A program made the translations under genes and the position numbers. From the NCBI GenBank assembly GCA_944372585.1, contig CALVZQ010000002.1:112602-176601 (forward strand): 64,000 nucleotides of DNA, given 5' to 3'. The notes beneath the pieces are model-generated. The model did no database searches. It saw nothing but the letters and a program-made list of their open reading frames with translations, and was not told the DNA's origin. This DNA comes from an uncultured Clostridia bacterium. Its GTDB lineage: Bacteria > Bacillota > Clostridia > Christensenellales > UBA1242. The number at the start of each line of letters is the position of its first letter. Position 1 is the stretch's first letter. Shown here piece after piece: positions 8,457-17,700 of this stretch.

Positions 8457-8599
8457 TTTTCTCTCCTTTTTAAAATTTCCCTCCATTTGCGAGATGACGC
8501 GCAAATTTCTCAAACCTCCCGATGTTTTTCAAAAAACATCAAAAACTCTTATCACCAAAAAGACCATAGAAAGACCTTTTTAAAGTGATAGTTACTTTT
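8457..8599 (-). promoter_or_regulatory. Long 5' leader of the surface-protein operon
   Basis: Non-coding. It contains a near-perfect hairpin (GATGTTTTT/AAAAACATC, 8521-8540) followed on the minus strand by GGGAGG, and then the real ribosome site before 8456. No known riboswitch class is recognisable. The rest of the gene-free stretch up to the tRNA (8629-8928) is AT-rich; apart from a possible weak stem-loop after the tRNA (8889-8913) I see nothing coding in it. Confidence 0.4.
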
Positions 8600-8628
8600 A
8601 TTGTATCTAATTTTCACAAAATTTGCAA
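8600..8628 (-). promoter_or_regulatory. Promoter of the surface-protein operon
   Basis: On the minus strand TTGCAA (8623-8628), 17-nt spacer, TACAAT (8600-8605). Transcription would begin near 8593, giving a 5' leader of about 137 nt. Confidence 0.7.
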
Positions 8629-8928
8629 ACATTTTTGATATTAATATCAAACAGACGGATTTTTGTTTGTTAACTCGACAAAATTATTCTGACTTATGAC
8701 GTGGAATACAACCCACAAATGCCGCAAAAAAATTCACTTTGATCATGAAAATGTGATATACTCAATTTAGATATGAGAAGTTTCGCTTATAAAAAATCTA
8801 TTGATCAAACTTCAAAAGCAACAATTTGCGCTGTACAAACAAATACAGACCAAATCGGCAGTTGAAAAAACATCAAAATATCAAAAAAGGAAGGTTTTGA
8901 GATATCGCCCTTCATTTTGAATGGTTTT

Positions 8929-9005
8929 TGGTGCTTCTGTACGGATTCGAACCGTAAACACCCAGTTCCGAAGACTGGTGCTCTATCCAATTGAGCTACA
9001 GAAGC
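8929..9005 (-). tRNA. tRNA-Arg (anticodon TCG)
   Basis: Full cloverleaf on the minus strand: acceptor GCTTCTG/CAGAAGC, a D-arm with AGCTCAATTGGATAGAGC, anticodon stem CCAGT/ACTGG with loop CTTCGGA (anticodon TCG at 8969-8971), T-arm with GGTTCGAATCC, discriminator A and an encoded CCA (8929-8931). It would read CGA and, with wobble, other CGN arginine codons. Confidence 0.95.
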
Positions 9006-9061
9006 ATGTTTTCGCAAATTTGAAAATCTTTAAAACAACTCCCTTTCATTTTTGCTTTTTC

Positions 9062-9090
9062 ATTTTAGCACCCAAACTGTCAAATGTCAA
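9062..9090 (-). promoter_or_regulatory. Promoter of tRNA-Arg
   Basis: Minus strand TTGACA (9085-9090), 17-nt spacer, TAAAAT (9062-9067), about 50 nt before the mature tRNA 5' end. Confidence 0.75.
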
Positions 9091-9162
9091 CTTTGTTCTT
9101 TTCCCTTCCCCGTCAATTTTGATGTTTTTCAGTGCGTCTTCTTTGATTAATAACAATTTTGT

Positions 9163-9191
9163 TTGCTTTTTTTGTTGTTTATGTTTAAAAT
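9163..9191 (+). promoter_or_regulatory. Probable promoter of the VirD4-type gene
   Basis: TTGCTT (9163-9168), 17-nt spacer, TAAAAT (9186-9191), divergent from the tRNA promoter. Confidence 0.5.
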
Positions 9192-9232
9192 AATTCATAT
9201 AGCTCGAAATTTATTCAAAATAAGGAGTTAAC

Positions 9233-11230
9233 ATGTCCAAAAAATTTAAGTCTTTCATCATTTATTTCATCATCTTGGCAGTGATTGGTTATGCAGCTGG
9301 AGTGGCTCTGCACTATTTCACTCAAGAACCTTCAAGTTTTGTCGAATCGCTGACAACTGATTATGCCTTTGTCGGCGCAGGAATTGGTGCTGTTGCAGGA
9401 ATTATCTTTTCTTTCATGTCAAAACCAAAATTTCAAGATGAGAAAAACACCACTGGAAAAACTGCTGGTGGACAAGAAATGCAACTTTCTTACGATGCTC
9501 AATGGTTGAGTGTCGACAAAATCGCTTCCACTCCTGGACTTATCAGCACAACATGGTCAGCTTTACCTTCTTTGAAAAACACAGGCATCGTTTTCAGAAA
9601 CCAAATCGTCAATGGAAAATATCAGATTGGAATGAAAGATGAATATCACTGTCTGATTATCGGAACAACCGCATCTGGTAAAACTTCTGTTTGTCTTGTC
9701 CCTTCAATTAGAATTTATGCTCACTCTGGAGAAAAGCCATGTATGGTCATTTCCGACCCTAAAGGAGAACTCTACACAAAGACAAGCAAAATCTTGGAAG
9801 ACGAAGGATATCGTGTCATAACCCTAGATTTGAGAGACCCATTTTCTTCAACTCGTTGGAATCCAATGGAACACGCTTTTGAAGTTTATCATAAGGGCAA
9901 GAACTGCAAAAACAATATCAAAAAATGCACCAATGGAATCAGACCAAAAGATGCTGGCTATCAAGAAATTCCAGGAGAAAAATATGGTCAAGAATGGTTT
10001 GGATTTGAAGGTGTGGCTTATCCAGATGAAAACCAACTTAGAGTAGCCGTAACAAGTGCAGAACAAGTTTACTGTGACTTGGCTCAAAATGAACTTAGAG
10101 AAATTTGCAACACAATCGCTCCAAAATCAAAAGCCCAAGACCCAACATGGGAAGAAGGTGCTCAAGATTATTTATATGGTTGTGCACTTGCTATGCTTGA
10201 AGACAGTTTAAATCCAGAACTTGGAATGACCAAAGAAAAATTCAACTTCTTCAATCTTTATAAAATTGCAACATTCAGAGATCCAGATGCTGAAGCACCA
10301 TTTGAAACAGTGAGAAAATATCTGTTGCAAGGCAGAGATGAGGCAACATCAACAGTTCCAAACTTGACATCTGCCGTCATCAACAACTCTCCAAACACAA
10401 CGAAATCATATATTGGTGTTTTGAATGGTAAAATTTCATTTATGAATGATATCGGCATTTCATATTTAACATCTCAAAGCGACATCAATTTTGACGATTT
10501 CACAAGCAAACCAACAGCATTCTATTTGATTATTCCTGATGACAGAGAAGAAAGACACAATCTTGCAATTCTTTGCTTGTCACAACTTTACAAACGTCTT
10601 GTTGACAAAGCAAACACCTATCACGAAAAGAAACTTCCTAAACATGTTTACTTCATTTTGGAAGAATTTGGAAACTTGCCACCAATTCCTAAATTTGACA
10701 GCATGATCACCGTTTCTCGTGGTAGAAACATCTTGTATGAAATGGCAGTTCAGTCATACACTCAGCTTGAAACAAAATATGGCGCTGATGCTTCAAAAAC
10801 AATCATTGGAAACTGCAACGCACAAATCTATCTTGGAACTGATGACCAACCAACCCGCGACAGTTTTTCAAAAATGTGTGGAGAGGTTCAACTTATTCAC
10901 GAAGAAACAAGCACAAGCACATCAAAGTCAGAAAAGGACAAAGATGGAAAAAGCACAAGCACCAGTGTTCAAACACAGAGAACAAACAGAGCGCTCATTA
11001 CTCCATATGAACTTGGACAGATTGAAAGAAACACCGTCATTGTCAAACTTTTCCGTTTTAACCCTATGAAAATCAAGCAAACACCAAACTATGAAACTCC
11101 ATTCTTCTATAAGAAAGATGCTGAGAAACCTGTTGGCATCATGAAGAGTTTGGACACCGCAAAAGTTTATTATGACATCAAGATGAGAAATAAGAAAATT
11201 TTGAAATCAACAAATCCTTTTGATTTCTAA
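9233..11230 (+). CDS. VirD4/TraG-type conjugative coupling ATPase
   Basis: 665-residue membrane-anchored hexameric ATPase of the type IV coupling protein family, which in conjugation feeds relaxase-bound DNA to the secretion channel. Two N-terminal helices (about residues 9-28 and 45-63) precede the motor. The Walker A motif GTTASGKT is at residues 144-151, followed by SDPKGELY, and the Walker B-like ILEEFGN with Glu477-Glu478. A Ser/Thr/Lys-rich linker occurs near residue 565. AAGGAG precedes the ATG. No relaxase, VirB4, VirB6 or integrase lies in the window, so this is either an isolated remnant, part of a system encoded elsewhere, or a gene with a new job. Confidence 0.9.
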   Translation: MSKKFKSFIIYFIILAVIGYAAGVALHYFTQEPSSFVESLTTDYAFVGAGIGAVAGIIFSFMSKPKFQDEKNTTGKTAGGQEMQLSYDAQWLSVDKIASTPGLISTTWSALPSLKNTGIVFRNQIVNGKYQIGMKDEYHCLIIGTTASGKTSVCLVPSIRIYAHSGEKPCMVISDPKGELYTKTSKILEDEGYRVITLDLRDPFSSTRWNPMEHAFEVYHKGKNCKNNIKKCTNGIRPKDAGYQEIPGEKYGQEWFGFEGVAYPDENQLRVAVTSAEQVYCDLAQNELREICNTIAPKSKAQDPTWEEGAQDYLYGCALAMLEDSLNPELGMTKEKFNFFNLYKIATFRDPDAEAPFETVRKYLLQGRDEATSTVPNLTSAVINNSPNTTKSYIGVLNGKISFMNDIGISYLTSQSDINFDDFTSKPTAFYLIIPDDREERHNLAILCLSQLYKRLVDKANTYHEKKLPKHVYFILEEFGNLPPIPKFDSMITVSRGRNILYEMAVQSYTQLETKYGADASKTIIGNCNAQIYLGTDDQPTRDSFSKMCGEVQLIHEETSTSTSKSEKDKDGKSTSTSVQTQRTNRALITPYELGQIERNTVIVKLFRFNPMKIKQTPNYETPFFYKKDAEKPVGIMKSLDTAKVYYDIKMRNKKILKSTNPFDF

Positions 11231-11258
11231 GCGTATGCCAAAAAGCACACGCTTTTTT
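11229..11258 (+). terminator. Terminator after the VirD4-type gene
   Basis: Stem AAGCGT/ACGCTT with inner pairing, followed by a run of T. Starts at the stop codon. Confidence 0.7.
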
Positions 11259-11322
11259 ATTGTCCGACATGGAAATTCATTTTTCTCATAACCAAAGCAA
11301 AATTTTGTGCATAAATTAGACC

Positions 11323-11799
11323 ATGGAAAATGTTTATGACGACGAACTTATGCCGAAAGATTTTGAACAAATTGCAAAAGCATATTCAAAATCTCTCAAA
11401 AACAAAGGCTTTGTTTTTATAAGATTGGAAGAAGAAGAATTCCATCTCTTGCTTGGTGAAATTTTTGTGTTGTTGGAAAAAATGCTAGCATGCTTGAAAA
11501 AACTTAAAAACAAAATTGATTCCAAGATTTTGAAATGCAAAATTATTGAAGCGGAAGATGCTCTTTCTGACAAGTTTCATAAGAAAAAAACACACAAATT
11601 TCTTTGTGTGGAAGATGAAAATTTCTCGTTTTTAAGTCTGGTCTCGATTGAAAACACTCTCATAATCAAACTTATGTTGCTGTCAGTCAAAAGCGGAGAA
11701 TTGGAGTTGTGCAACAACATAATCACAAATATTGCCGGAATCTTTGCTGAGAGTTTTTCTTGCGAAGGTTTTGTTTTGGATAGTGATTTTTCCAAATGA
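11323..11799 (+). CDS. Hypothetical protein, 158 residues
   Basis: Not recognised. Soluble and probably mostly helical: a charged N-terminal region (EEEEFHLLLGEIFVLLEKM), a lysine-rich middle (KKLKNKIDSKILKCK) and a more hydrophobic C-terminal half. No signal peptide, membrane segment or catalytic motif is visible. The ATG has no Shine-Dalgarno; a weak -10-like CATAAA (11310-11315) ends 7 nt before it, so it may be another leaderless gene, although no -35 box is clear. Monocistronic, convergent with the next gene. Real gene status is supported mainly by length and codon usage like its neighbours. Confidence 0.55.
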   Translation: MENVYDDELMPKDFEQIAKAYSKSLKNKGFVFIRLEEEEFHLLLGEIFVLLEKMLACLKKLKNKIDSKILKCKIIEAEDALSDKFHKKKTHKFLCVEDENFSFLSLVSIENTLIIKLMLLSVKSGELELCNNIITNIAGIFAESFSCEGFVLDSDFSK

Positions 11800-11822
11800 T
11801 TCAGCCAACAGATAAAGGTCTC

Positions 11823-12371
11823 TCAACTGACCAAAAATTCAACAACCTTTGGCAAACACTTTTCCATTGCTGTCAAAAAAGGTCTGTTTTTTTCTGGAGC
11901 ATATCTTGATGCGACTTGCTTGAAATTGACAAGTTGTTTTGCATCAATTTTCAATTCGTCAACAATACCTTCACAAATCAAATTGCTTATGACATAAAGA
12001 GCATTATCTTTTGTGACATTTTTCCTCTTTAAAGCAGTTGCAATAATTTCTGTGTCATCAACTATATCATCTATCGCTGGATTAAGAAAGAACTCCATTT
12101 TTTCCAAAGAAAACTCATTTCCATTTGCACCTGCCAAAATCTGCCAAGACATATAATTTTCAAAATTGGGCAGCAATAAATCAGGGACACCTTTGTTAAA
12201 AAAATAGGCAACAACGTCTTGTGCCACACAGTCATTTGCCATGGCACGAGTGCAAAGATCCGTGAAAACATCAGGGAAGTTTCCTCTTTCCGCGCTTTCG
12301 AGGATTTCTTTTCTTAATTTTATAAAACCATTATAGGCAGCATCTCTGTCCGTGAAATCTTTGTAGTCCAA
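11823..12371 (-). CDS. Hypothetical protein, 182 residues
   Basis: Family not recognised. Acidic, helical, soluble protein with several short helix-turn-helix-like segments (ESAERGNFPDVFTDLC, AMANDCVAQDVVAYFF) that recall small helical-repeat proteins, though no repeat unit can be defined. The start is taken as TTG at 12371 because AAGGAG lies about 7 nt upstream; no in-frame ATG is near. A promoter at 12393-12421 fits this start. The gene is single, convergent with the preceding hypothetical gene. Confidence 0.65.
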   Translation of the reverse strand: MDYKDFTDRDAAYNGFIKLRKEILESAERGNFPDVFTDLCTRAMANDCVAQDVVAYFFNKGVPDLLLPNFENYMSWQILAGANGNEFSLEKMEFFLNPAIDDIVDDTEIIATALKRKNVTKDNALYVISNLICEGIVDELKIDAKQLVNFKQVASRYAPEKNRPFLTAMEKCLPKVVEFLVS

Positions 12372-12392
12372 AACGATTCTCCTTATATGGAA

Positions 12393-12421
12393 ATTATAGC
12401 GGAAATTTGCAAAAAACACAA
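12393..12421 (-). promoter_or_regulatory. Promoter of the 182-residue hypothetical gene
   Basis: Minus strand TTGTGT (12416-12421), 17-nt spacer, TATAAT (12393-12398). Confidence 0.6.
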
Positions 12422-12438
12422 ACAAAACCGCTCTTTTT

Positions 12439-13212
12439 TTATGAAATCAATTGTGTCTTTTTGGTTTTTGCCATGATGTAGCAGTCTGCAATCATCAATT
12501 GCATCATCGGCATTGCAAGAATTATCAAGGCAAAAAATCCAGCTCCCAAAACCAAGACAATATACACTGCACTTGGAACTGACAAGAAGATGTCAAAAAT
12601 GAGAATGATTAAAAACACCAATGTCATAACAACACATACTGCCGCAAGAGACAACAATCCCCAAAAGCAAATTTGCCATTTGTAACCTTTTGTCAATTCT
12701 TTGCTGAGTATCAAAACCCCCTTAACGTCCAGGTCATCACTTTCTGCCAAAATCAGTCCAGTAAAAGAATAAGAAATCAGCCAAATGACTCCTGGGACTA
12801 TCAACAAAACCATACCCACAGTGACCAACACCATTTTCACGACAGCTGTGCAAAATATTTTTATATATTTTTTTATTGAAACAAACAAGTCTTCATACTT
12901 GCAGAGTTCTCCTCTTTCTTTCTTCAAAACAAATAGGCTGAGTCCAACTTCGAAATATATTGCAAACAAAATCGGCAAAGCCAAACTTATCACCGGCACA
13001 AACGCAGAGAGACAAACTGCCGACAGAACAATAAGGTTTGCCAATACCACATCAGAAACTGTCCTTGTTTTGCCGAAGGACATGTTTTCATAAGGTTTGT
13101 TGAAACTTAAAGTTTTTGCTTCTGAAAGTGGCTCAGATTTTGAACTTTTGGAAGATTTTTTTCTTCTCATATCATTTTTTATGACATTTTTTTGCTGTGT
13201 TTCTTTGTTCAT
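12439..13212 (-). CDS. DUF975-like integral membrane protein
   Basis: 257 residues: a basic, Ser-rich cytosolic N-terminus (about 60 residues) followed by about five or six hydrophobic helices. The segment IVPGVIWLISYSFTGLILAE followed by SKELTKGYKW matches the conserved region of DUF975/YesL-like membrane proteins. No enzymatic residues are evident; function unknown. The start is taken as ATG 13212: an upstream in-frame TTG lies inside the terminator of the cardiolipin synthase gene and cannot be right. There is no Shine-Dalgarno at 13212, but a -10 box ends exactly 6 nt before it, so this mRNA may be leaderless. Confidence 0.7.
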   Translation of the reverse strand: MNKETQQKNVIKNDMRRKKSSKSSKSEPLSEAKTLSFNKPYENMSFGKTRTVSDVVLANLIVLSAVCLSAFVPVISLALPILFAIYFEVGLSLFVLKKERGELCKYEDLFVSIKKYIKIFCTAVVKMVLVTVGMVLLIVPGVIWLISYSFTGLILAESDDLDVKGVLILSKELTKGYKWQICFWGLLSLAAVCVVMTLVFLIILIFDIFLSVPSAVYIVLVLGAGFFALIILAMPMMQLMIADCYIMAKTKKTQLIS

Positions 13213-13218
13213 AACAAA

Positions 13219-13248
13219 ATTATTGCATAAAAAAAGCGTTTTATTCAA
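13219..13248 (-). promoter_or_regulatory. Promoter overlapping the upstream terminator; leaderless start predicted
   Basis: Minus strand TTGAAT (13243-13248), 18-nt spacer, AATAAT (13219-13224), then 6 nt to the ATG at 13212. It lies within and just after the cls terminator hairpin. Confidence 0.5.
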
Positions 13249-13258
13249 AAAACGCTTT
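13229..13258 (-). terminator. Terminator of the giant-protein/cls operon
   Basis: Ten-base-pair stem AAAGCGTTTT/AAAACGCTTT with a 6-nt loop, followed on the minus strand by a T tract; begins 6 nt after the cls stop codon. Confidence 0.85.
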
Positions 13259-13264
13259 CTTTAG

Positions 13265-14710
13265 TTATAAAATTGGTGAGAAAAGTCTGAATATTGCCTG
13301 GGCAAATTTTGTCAAAAACAACTTTTTCTTGAAATATAAGATGTCTGCCTGTTTGCAATGCTGTAGGTCTTGTTTGAAATATTCCTTGTATTCTTGATTA
13401 AGTTTTTCTGAATATAGAATCACGGTATCTTCAAAATTCAAATTAAAGGATCTGTTGTCCATATTGCATGTTCCAATCGACAAAATTTCGTCATCAACCA
13501 CCAATGTCTTGCTGTGAAGAAATCCTTCATAGAAATAAATATCTGCTCCCAACTCCACAAATTCTTTCAAGTATGATTGCGTCACCCAAAAAACCGTCCT
13601 ATGGTCAGGTTTTGAAGGAACCATAATCTTGACATTCACGCCACTTGCAATTGCTATGCGCAAAGCGGACATAATTGTTTCGTCAGGAATGAAATAAGGA
13701 GTTTGAATCAAAATTTCCTTCTTTGCATTTGTCATCAACTTAATGTATGTTTCTTTAATGTTCTGCACAGGACTGTCCGGTCCTGAAACAACAACTTGCA
13801 AAAAGGCATCTCCAGTTGTTTCGGGTTCTGGGAACAAACCCTTTTCCATGTAATACGAAGATGGAAAAGTCTCCTTTTTGACATATCTCCAGTCGTTAAG
13901 GAAAATGTTTTGAAGTGGATAAACACCCGTTCCTGTGATTCTGATGTGCGTATCTCTCCAAGGTGACAATTTCTTTTTCATTCCCATGTGATCGTCTCTG
14001 ATGTTGATTCCGCCCGTGTAGGCAATCTTTCCATCGATAACGACAATCTTTTTGTGATTACGATAGTTCATCTTCAAATTGACCATACGGATATAAGCAA
14101 ATGGTGGGAAAAATTCCGCGATTTCTCCCCCTGCTTTTTTGAGTTTTCTGAAGAATCTTCTTGGAGCTCCAAGACATCCGATGGAGTCATAGATAAGTTT
14201 GACCTTGACACCCTCTTTTGCTTTTTTGATTAATGCATTCATGACTTGTTTTCCAGTTTTGTCATCAGCAAAAATGTAATACTCAATGTTGATGCTGTGT
14301 TTTGCATTTTCAATGTCATACAAAAGTGCTTTGAGTTTGTCTGGGCCATTTGTGAAAATCTTGACATCGTTTTGTGAACACAGAATGCTTCCATAGTTGT
14401 AACAACATTTCACAATTCCAAGATTTTCTTTGTCACTCTGAGAAAGTTCTGCTCCATCAAAATATTTGATTATCTGTTGATCATATTCCATTCCATAGAG
14501 TTTGTGATTGGAAATCATTCGCCTAACTCTGATGGATAATCCGCTTCCAAAAACAATGTAGAACAAGAAGCCTATGATCGGCAAGAACGTCAAAACAGTA
14601 AGCCAACTTATCACGCTGCTAAGTTTTCTTCGCTCGATAAATATCATGGAAATCATAATCAAAAAGTTGAAAATGATATATCCAACAAAAACCCAAAACC
14701 ATGTGTTCAT
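13265..14710 (-). CDS. cls: Cardiolipin synthase (phospholipase D family)
   Basis: 481-residue membrane enzyme that condenses two phosphatidylglycerol molecules into cardiolipin and glycerol. Two N-terminal hydrophobic helices (about 3-22 and 34-55) anchor it; two HKD motifs follow, NHKKIVVIDGKIAYTGG in the middle and HSKTLVVDDEILSIGT near the C-terminus, each with an N/S-rich tail (GGINIRD, CNMDNRS). Length and layout are typical of bacterial Cls. The ATG has a GAGGT site upstream. Only 26 nt separate it from the giant surface protein gene, so the two are probably cotranscribed, an unexplained pairing. Confidence 0.95.
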   Translation of the reverse strand: MNTWFWVFVGYIIFNFLIMISMIFIERRKLSSVISWLTVLTFLPIIGFLFYIVFGSGLSIRVRRMISNHKLYGMEYDQQIIKYFDGAELSQSDKENLGIVKCCYNYGSILCSQNDVKIFTNGPDKLKALLYDIENAKHSINIEYYIFADDKTGKQVMNALIKKAKEGVKVKLIYDSIGCLGAPRRFFRKLKKAGGEIAEFFPPFAYIRMVNLKMNYRNHKKIVVIDGKIAYTGGINIRDDHMGMKKKLSPWRDTHIRITGTGVYPLQNIFLNDWRYVKKETFPSSYYMEKGLFPEPETTGDAFLQVVVSGPDSPVQNIKETYIKLMTNAKKEILIQTPYFIPDETIMSALRIAIASGVNVKIMVPSKPDHRTVFWVTQSYLKEFVELGADIYFYEGFLHSKTLVVDDEILSIGTCNMDNRSFNLNFEDTVILYSEKLNQEYKEYFKQDLQHCKQADILYFKKKLFLTKFAQAIFRLFSPIL

Positions 14711-14736
14711 GCCTGCATTACCTCGTTAGATTATTG

Positions 14737-17700
14737 TTAAATATTGAATGTTACATTCACCAAATAGTATCCATTATTGGTTCTTACATAAAATGCTCTT
14801 GTTGTTGTTTCTTCCAAAACAATTGTTTCAATCACAGATATGCCAGTTTCATTATGTTGATAATAGCCCAAAACTGTGACTGTTTCGCCCGTTTCACTTT
14901 GTATTGCGGTTTGAATGTCAGAGTTTAGTTCTGACAATCTGAAAGCATTGTTGATTGTTGTGTCCTTCTCCACTGAAACTTCAGCCTGATATAAGTATAT
15001 GTTGAATGAAAATCTTGCGTATCTGGTTGCTCCTTGGTTGTTTGTGTAGGTCACAACATATTCTTGCAAAATCCAATCGCTGCCTATATCAGATCCATTT
15101 CTATTTTCTTCAGTTATGATTCCCTGTGATGACATGATTTCGATGTTGCCAATGCTTGTTTGATCCACACCCAGACTTTGTGAAGCATATTCTTTTATTT
15201 TGTCACTTATTGCTTCATCAGACTTAGCAATAAGTATTGATCCATTTGTCACGTTTGAAGAAATGAATTTGTAGGTCACTTCATATTGTTCAATTGAAGA
15301 ATATGAACCATCGGCATTTTTGATTACAACAAAATATTGTGCCACCGCTGAACTGTTTTCTCCATATGTGAATGAATCTGAACTCTTTTTGACAATTTGA
15401 TTAAGTTCCTGCTTATAGAACTCTACTGTTTGATCGCTTCCCAAAGATGTGACCAGATTTGAAAGTTGGAAGGTTGCCAAAGGTCTGATTGCCACCGACA
15501 TATTCTTGGTTCCAGCATAGACGTAGAATGTTTTTGTCACAAGTTTGGTCTCTCCGCCACTTGTTGGTTGAGCAATATATGTGTTTGTGTAGATTCCAAT
15601 TTTCCCTCCTGAATCAAATGAGGAAACCTGTTCAATGCTTCCGTTTTCTTTCAAAAGATACCAAGTGTATTCAGGATCAAAAGCACCTCCAAAATTCTCT
15701 CCTGTGCTTCCTGCATATTGTTGTTCTTCCTTGGTCGAAGTTTCGTAAACAATCACTTTCAAAGTGATGATTTTACTATTTACTGAACCAGTATTTGAAT
15801 CACGTCCTAATGCAACCAATGTCAACGTGTATGACCCAGCGCTTGTGAAAGTCCACGAGTTGATGTTGTTGAAGTTGACATAAGTTGACGAGTCTCCAAC
15901 TTCATATTTAACCAAATGATATGCTGTGCCAAAATTATATGGATCTGTACAAACCTCTGTGAAGTCGATCGTTTGCCCCGTTTCAATTGCAAAGGTTCCT
16001 GCATCTTCAGTTGAGCCTGATAAATCAAGTTCTGTGAAGTTGCAAAGATTTGCTGTGTTTCCAATTGTTGAGACTGTGTAACCAGTCGGAACGACCATAA
16101 TGTTGTTGACAGTATCTGTTCCACTTGGTGAGTCCAACCAAACTCCTTCGCCTATTGATGTGTCTCTCTCTGTTCCAGAGGCAGACAAGTAGATTCTGAA
16201 AGATCCAAGTTGCACTCTTTCGCTTACTTCTTCAAATGCGCCATTGGCACCGGACACCTTCATATACACATTCACCGTTATTGTGTGGGCAACGATATCA
16301 AAATCTTCTGTTGTTGTGATCAATCCGTTTTCGTCAATAAACGCAGAGCCCGATCCTCCACTTGCTGTGTTGATCTTGAAATAGAATTTATAAGCTTCCT
16401 GTCCGTTCAAAGGCGTTCCAGTATCACTATCGTTGTAACCTCTCAACGAAATCGATCTTCCCCAACTCTTGAGAGGAATCACATAGTATGTGTTTGTCTC
16501 GTCTGTGTCTGTAACTTTGTAATAGTCTGCCACCGAGAAATAGTTTCCTCCTGAAGCAGTTGCTGACTCATAAAGAGGTTTGATTGTGAATTCTTGGAAA
16601 TATTGATAAACCTGTCCGTTTTCTTTGAATAAGAAGAACAATCTCTCTGATTTTGTGTTGTTTGACAGCAGTTCTCCAACACTTTCTATGTTCATCACAA
16701 GAGCACTTGACCCGGTATTATATGCCCCGATACTTCCTGTCGCCTTTTGGTCTGTCACTGTAAGTTTTGATCCATTGTAGGAAATCTGTGGTTCCCCGCT
16801 TGTTGAAACAACATAGAGATAGAATCTGTCACCTCTTTCAAAGTTTTTTTCTAAGCCTTCTATGTTTCCAGAAATGCCAACATATTCTGTGATTGTGTAA
16901 GTTGAAGAGTTTGATCTTGTGATCAAGTTTGCCGTTTTGGTTGTGCCACCATCTTCTGTTAAGATGTTGTTTTCAATGCTTGTGATTTCTGCGTCATTGA
17001 TTGCAAATGTTATGCTCTCGCCTGGATCCAAAACGATTTCCAACGTATCATTATAAATTTCTCTAGATCCAGATATTGAAGCCAATTTTGGAGTTTGCGT
17101 GTCATAAATCTCTTCTTCAAACAAGGTGTCAGACCCTGCCGATCTCTTAAGTGTGATATACTCACTAATGACACACTCTTCTTCGCCGCTTGAAAGTGTG
17201 ATATTCATCTTGACATTTGAAATCGACGAACTCGTTCCAAAATATATTCCGCTTATAACTGGCACTTTAAACGCTTTGTCGTCAGAAAATGAGATTCCTT
17301 GGCTTACGGCTGCAGCCGATGGCGTTACTCCAGTCACAAAGGAATAGTCTGGATTTGTGACGAGAGCTCTTTCTGTGGCGTTTTCCATATCGTCTCTTTC
17401 CAGTGTTGTTTGCGTTTCGTCAGATGAATCAACATAAGTTCCACCAAGCCAAGTCTCTCCAAGATAGAACTCAATCTTTTTGACATGAATGTTCTGCATG
17501 CTGGAAATTGGTTGTTGAGTGATATACGTACTAGTCAAACTGTCAACATTGACAGCACCCCAAGAATTGCTGAAACCATATGCGCCGATTCCTGTCAAAT
17601 TGATGTTTATGTTTGGTGCAGTCACGCCTGTGCCTGTATACACTGGTTCTTGATATGTGCTTGAAATTCCATAAACTTGAGTCAAATAGTCGTCCTCATC

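Noticed and set aside
8929-11230. An integrative conjugative element at the tRNA-Arg gene
   Set aside because: Only the coupling ATPase is present; no integrase, relaxase, mating-pore genes or repeated tRNA end were seen, so an element cannot be claimed.
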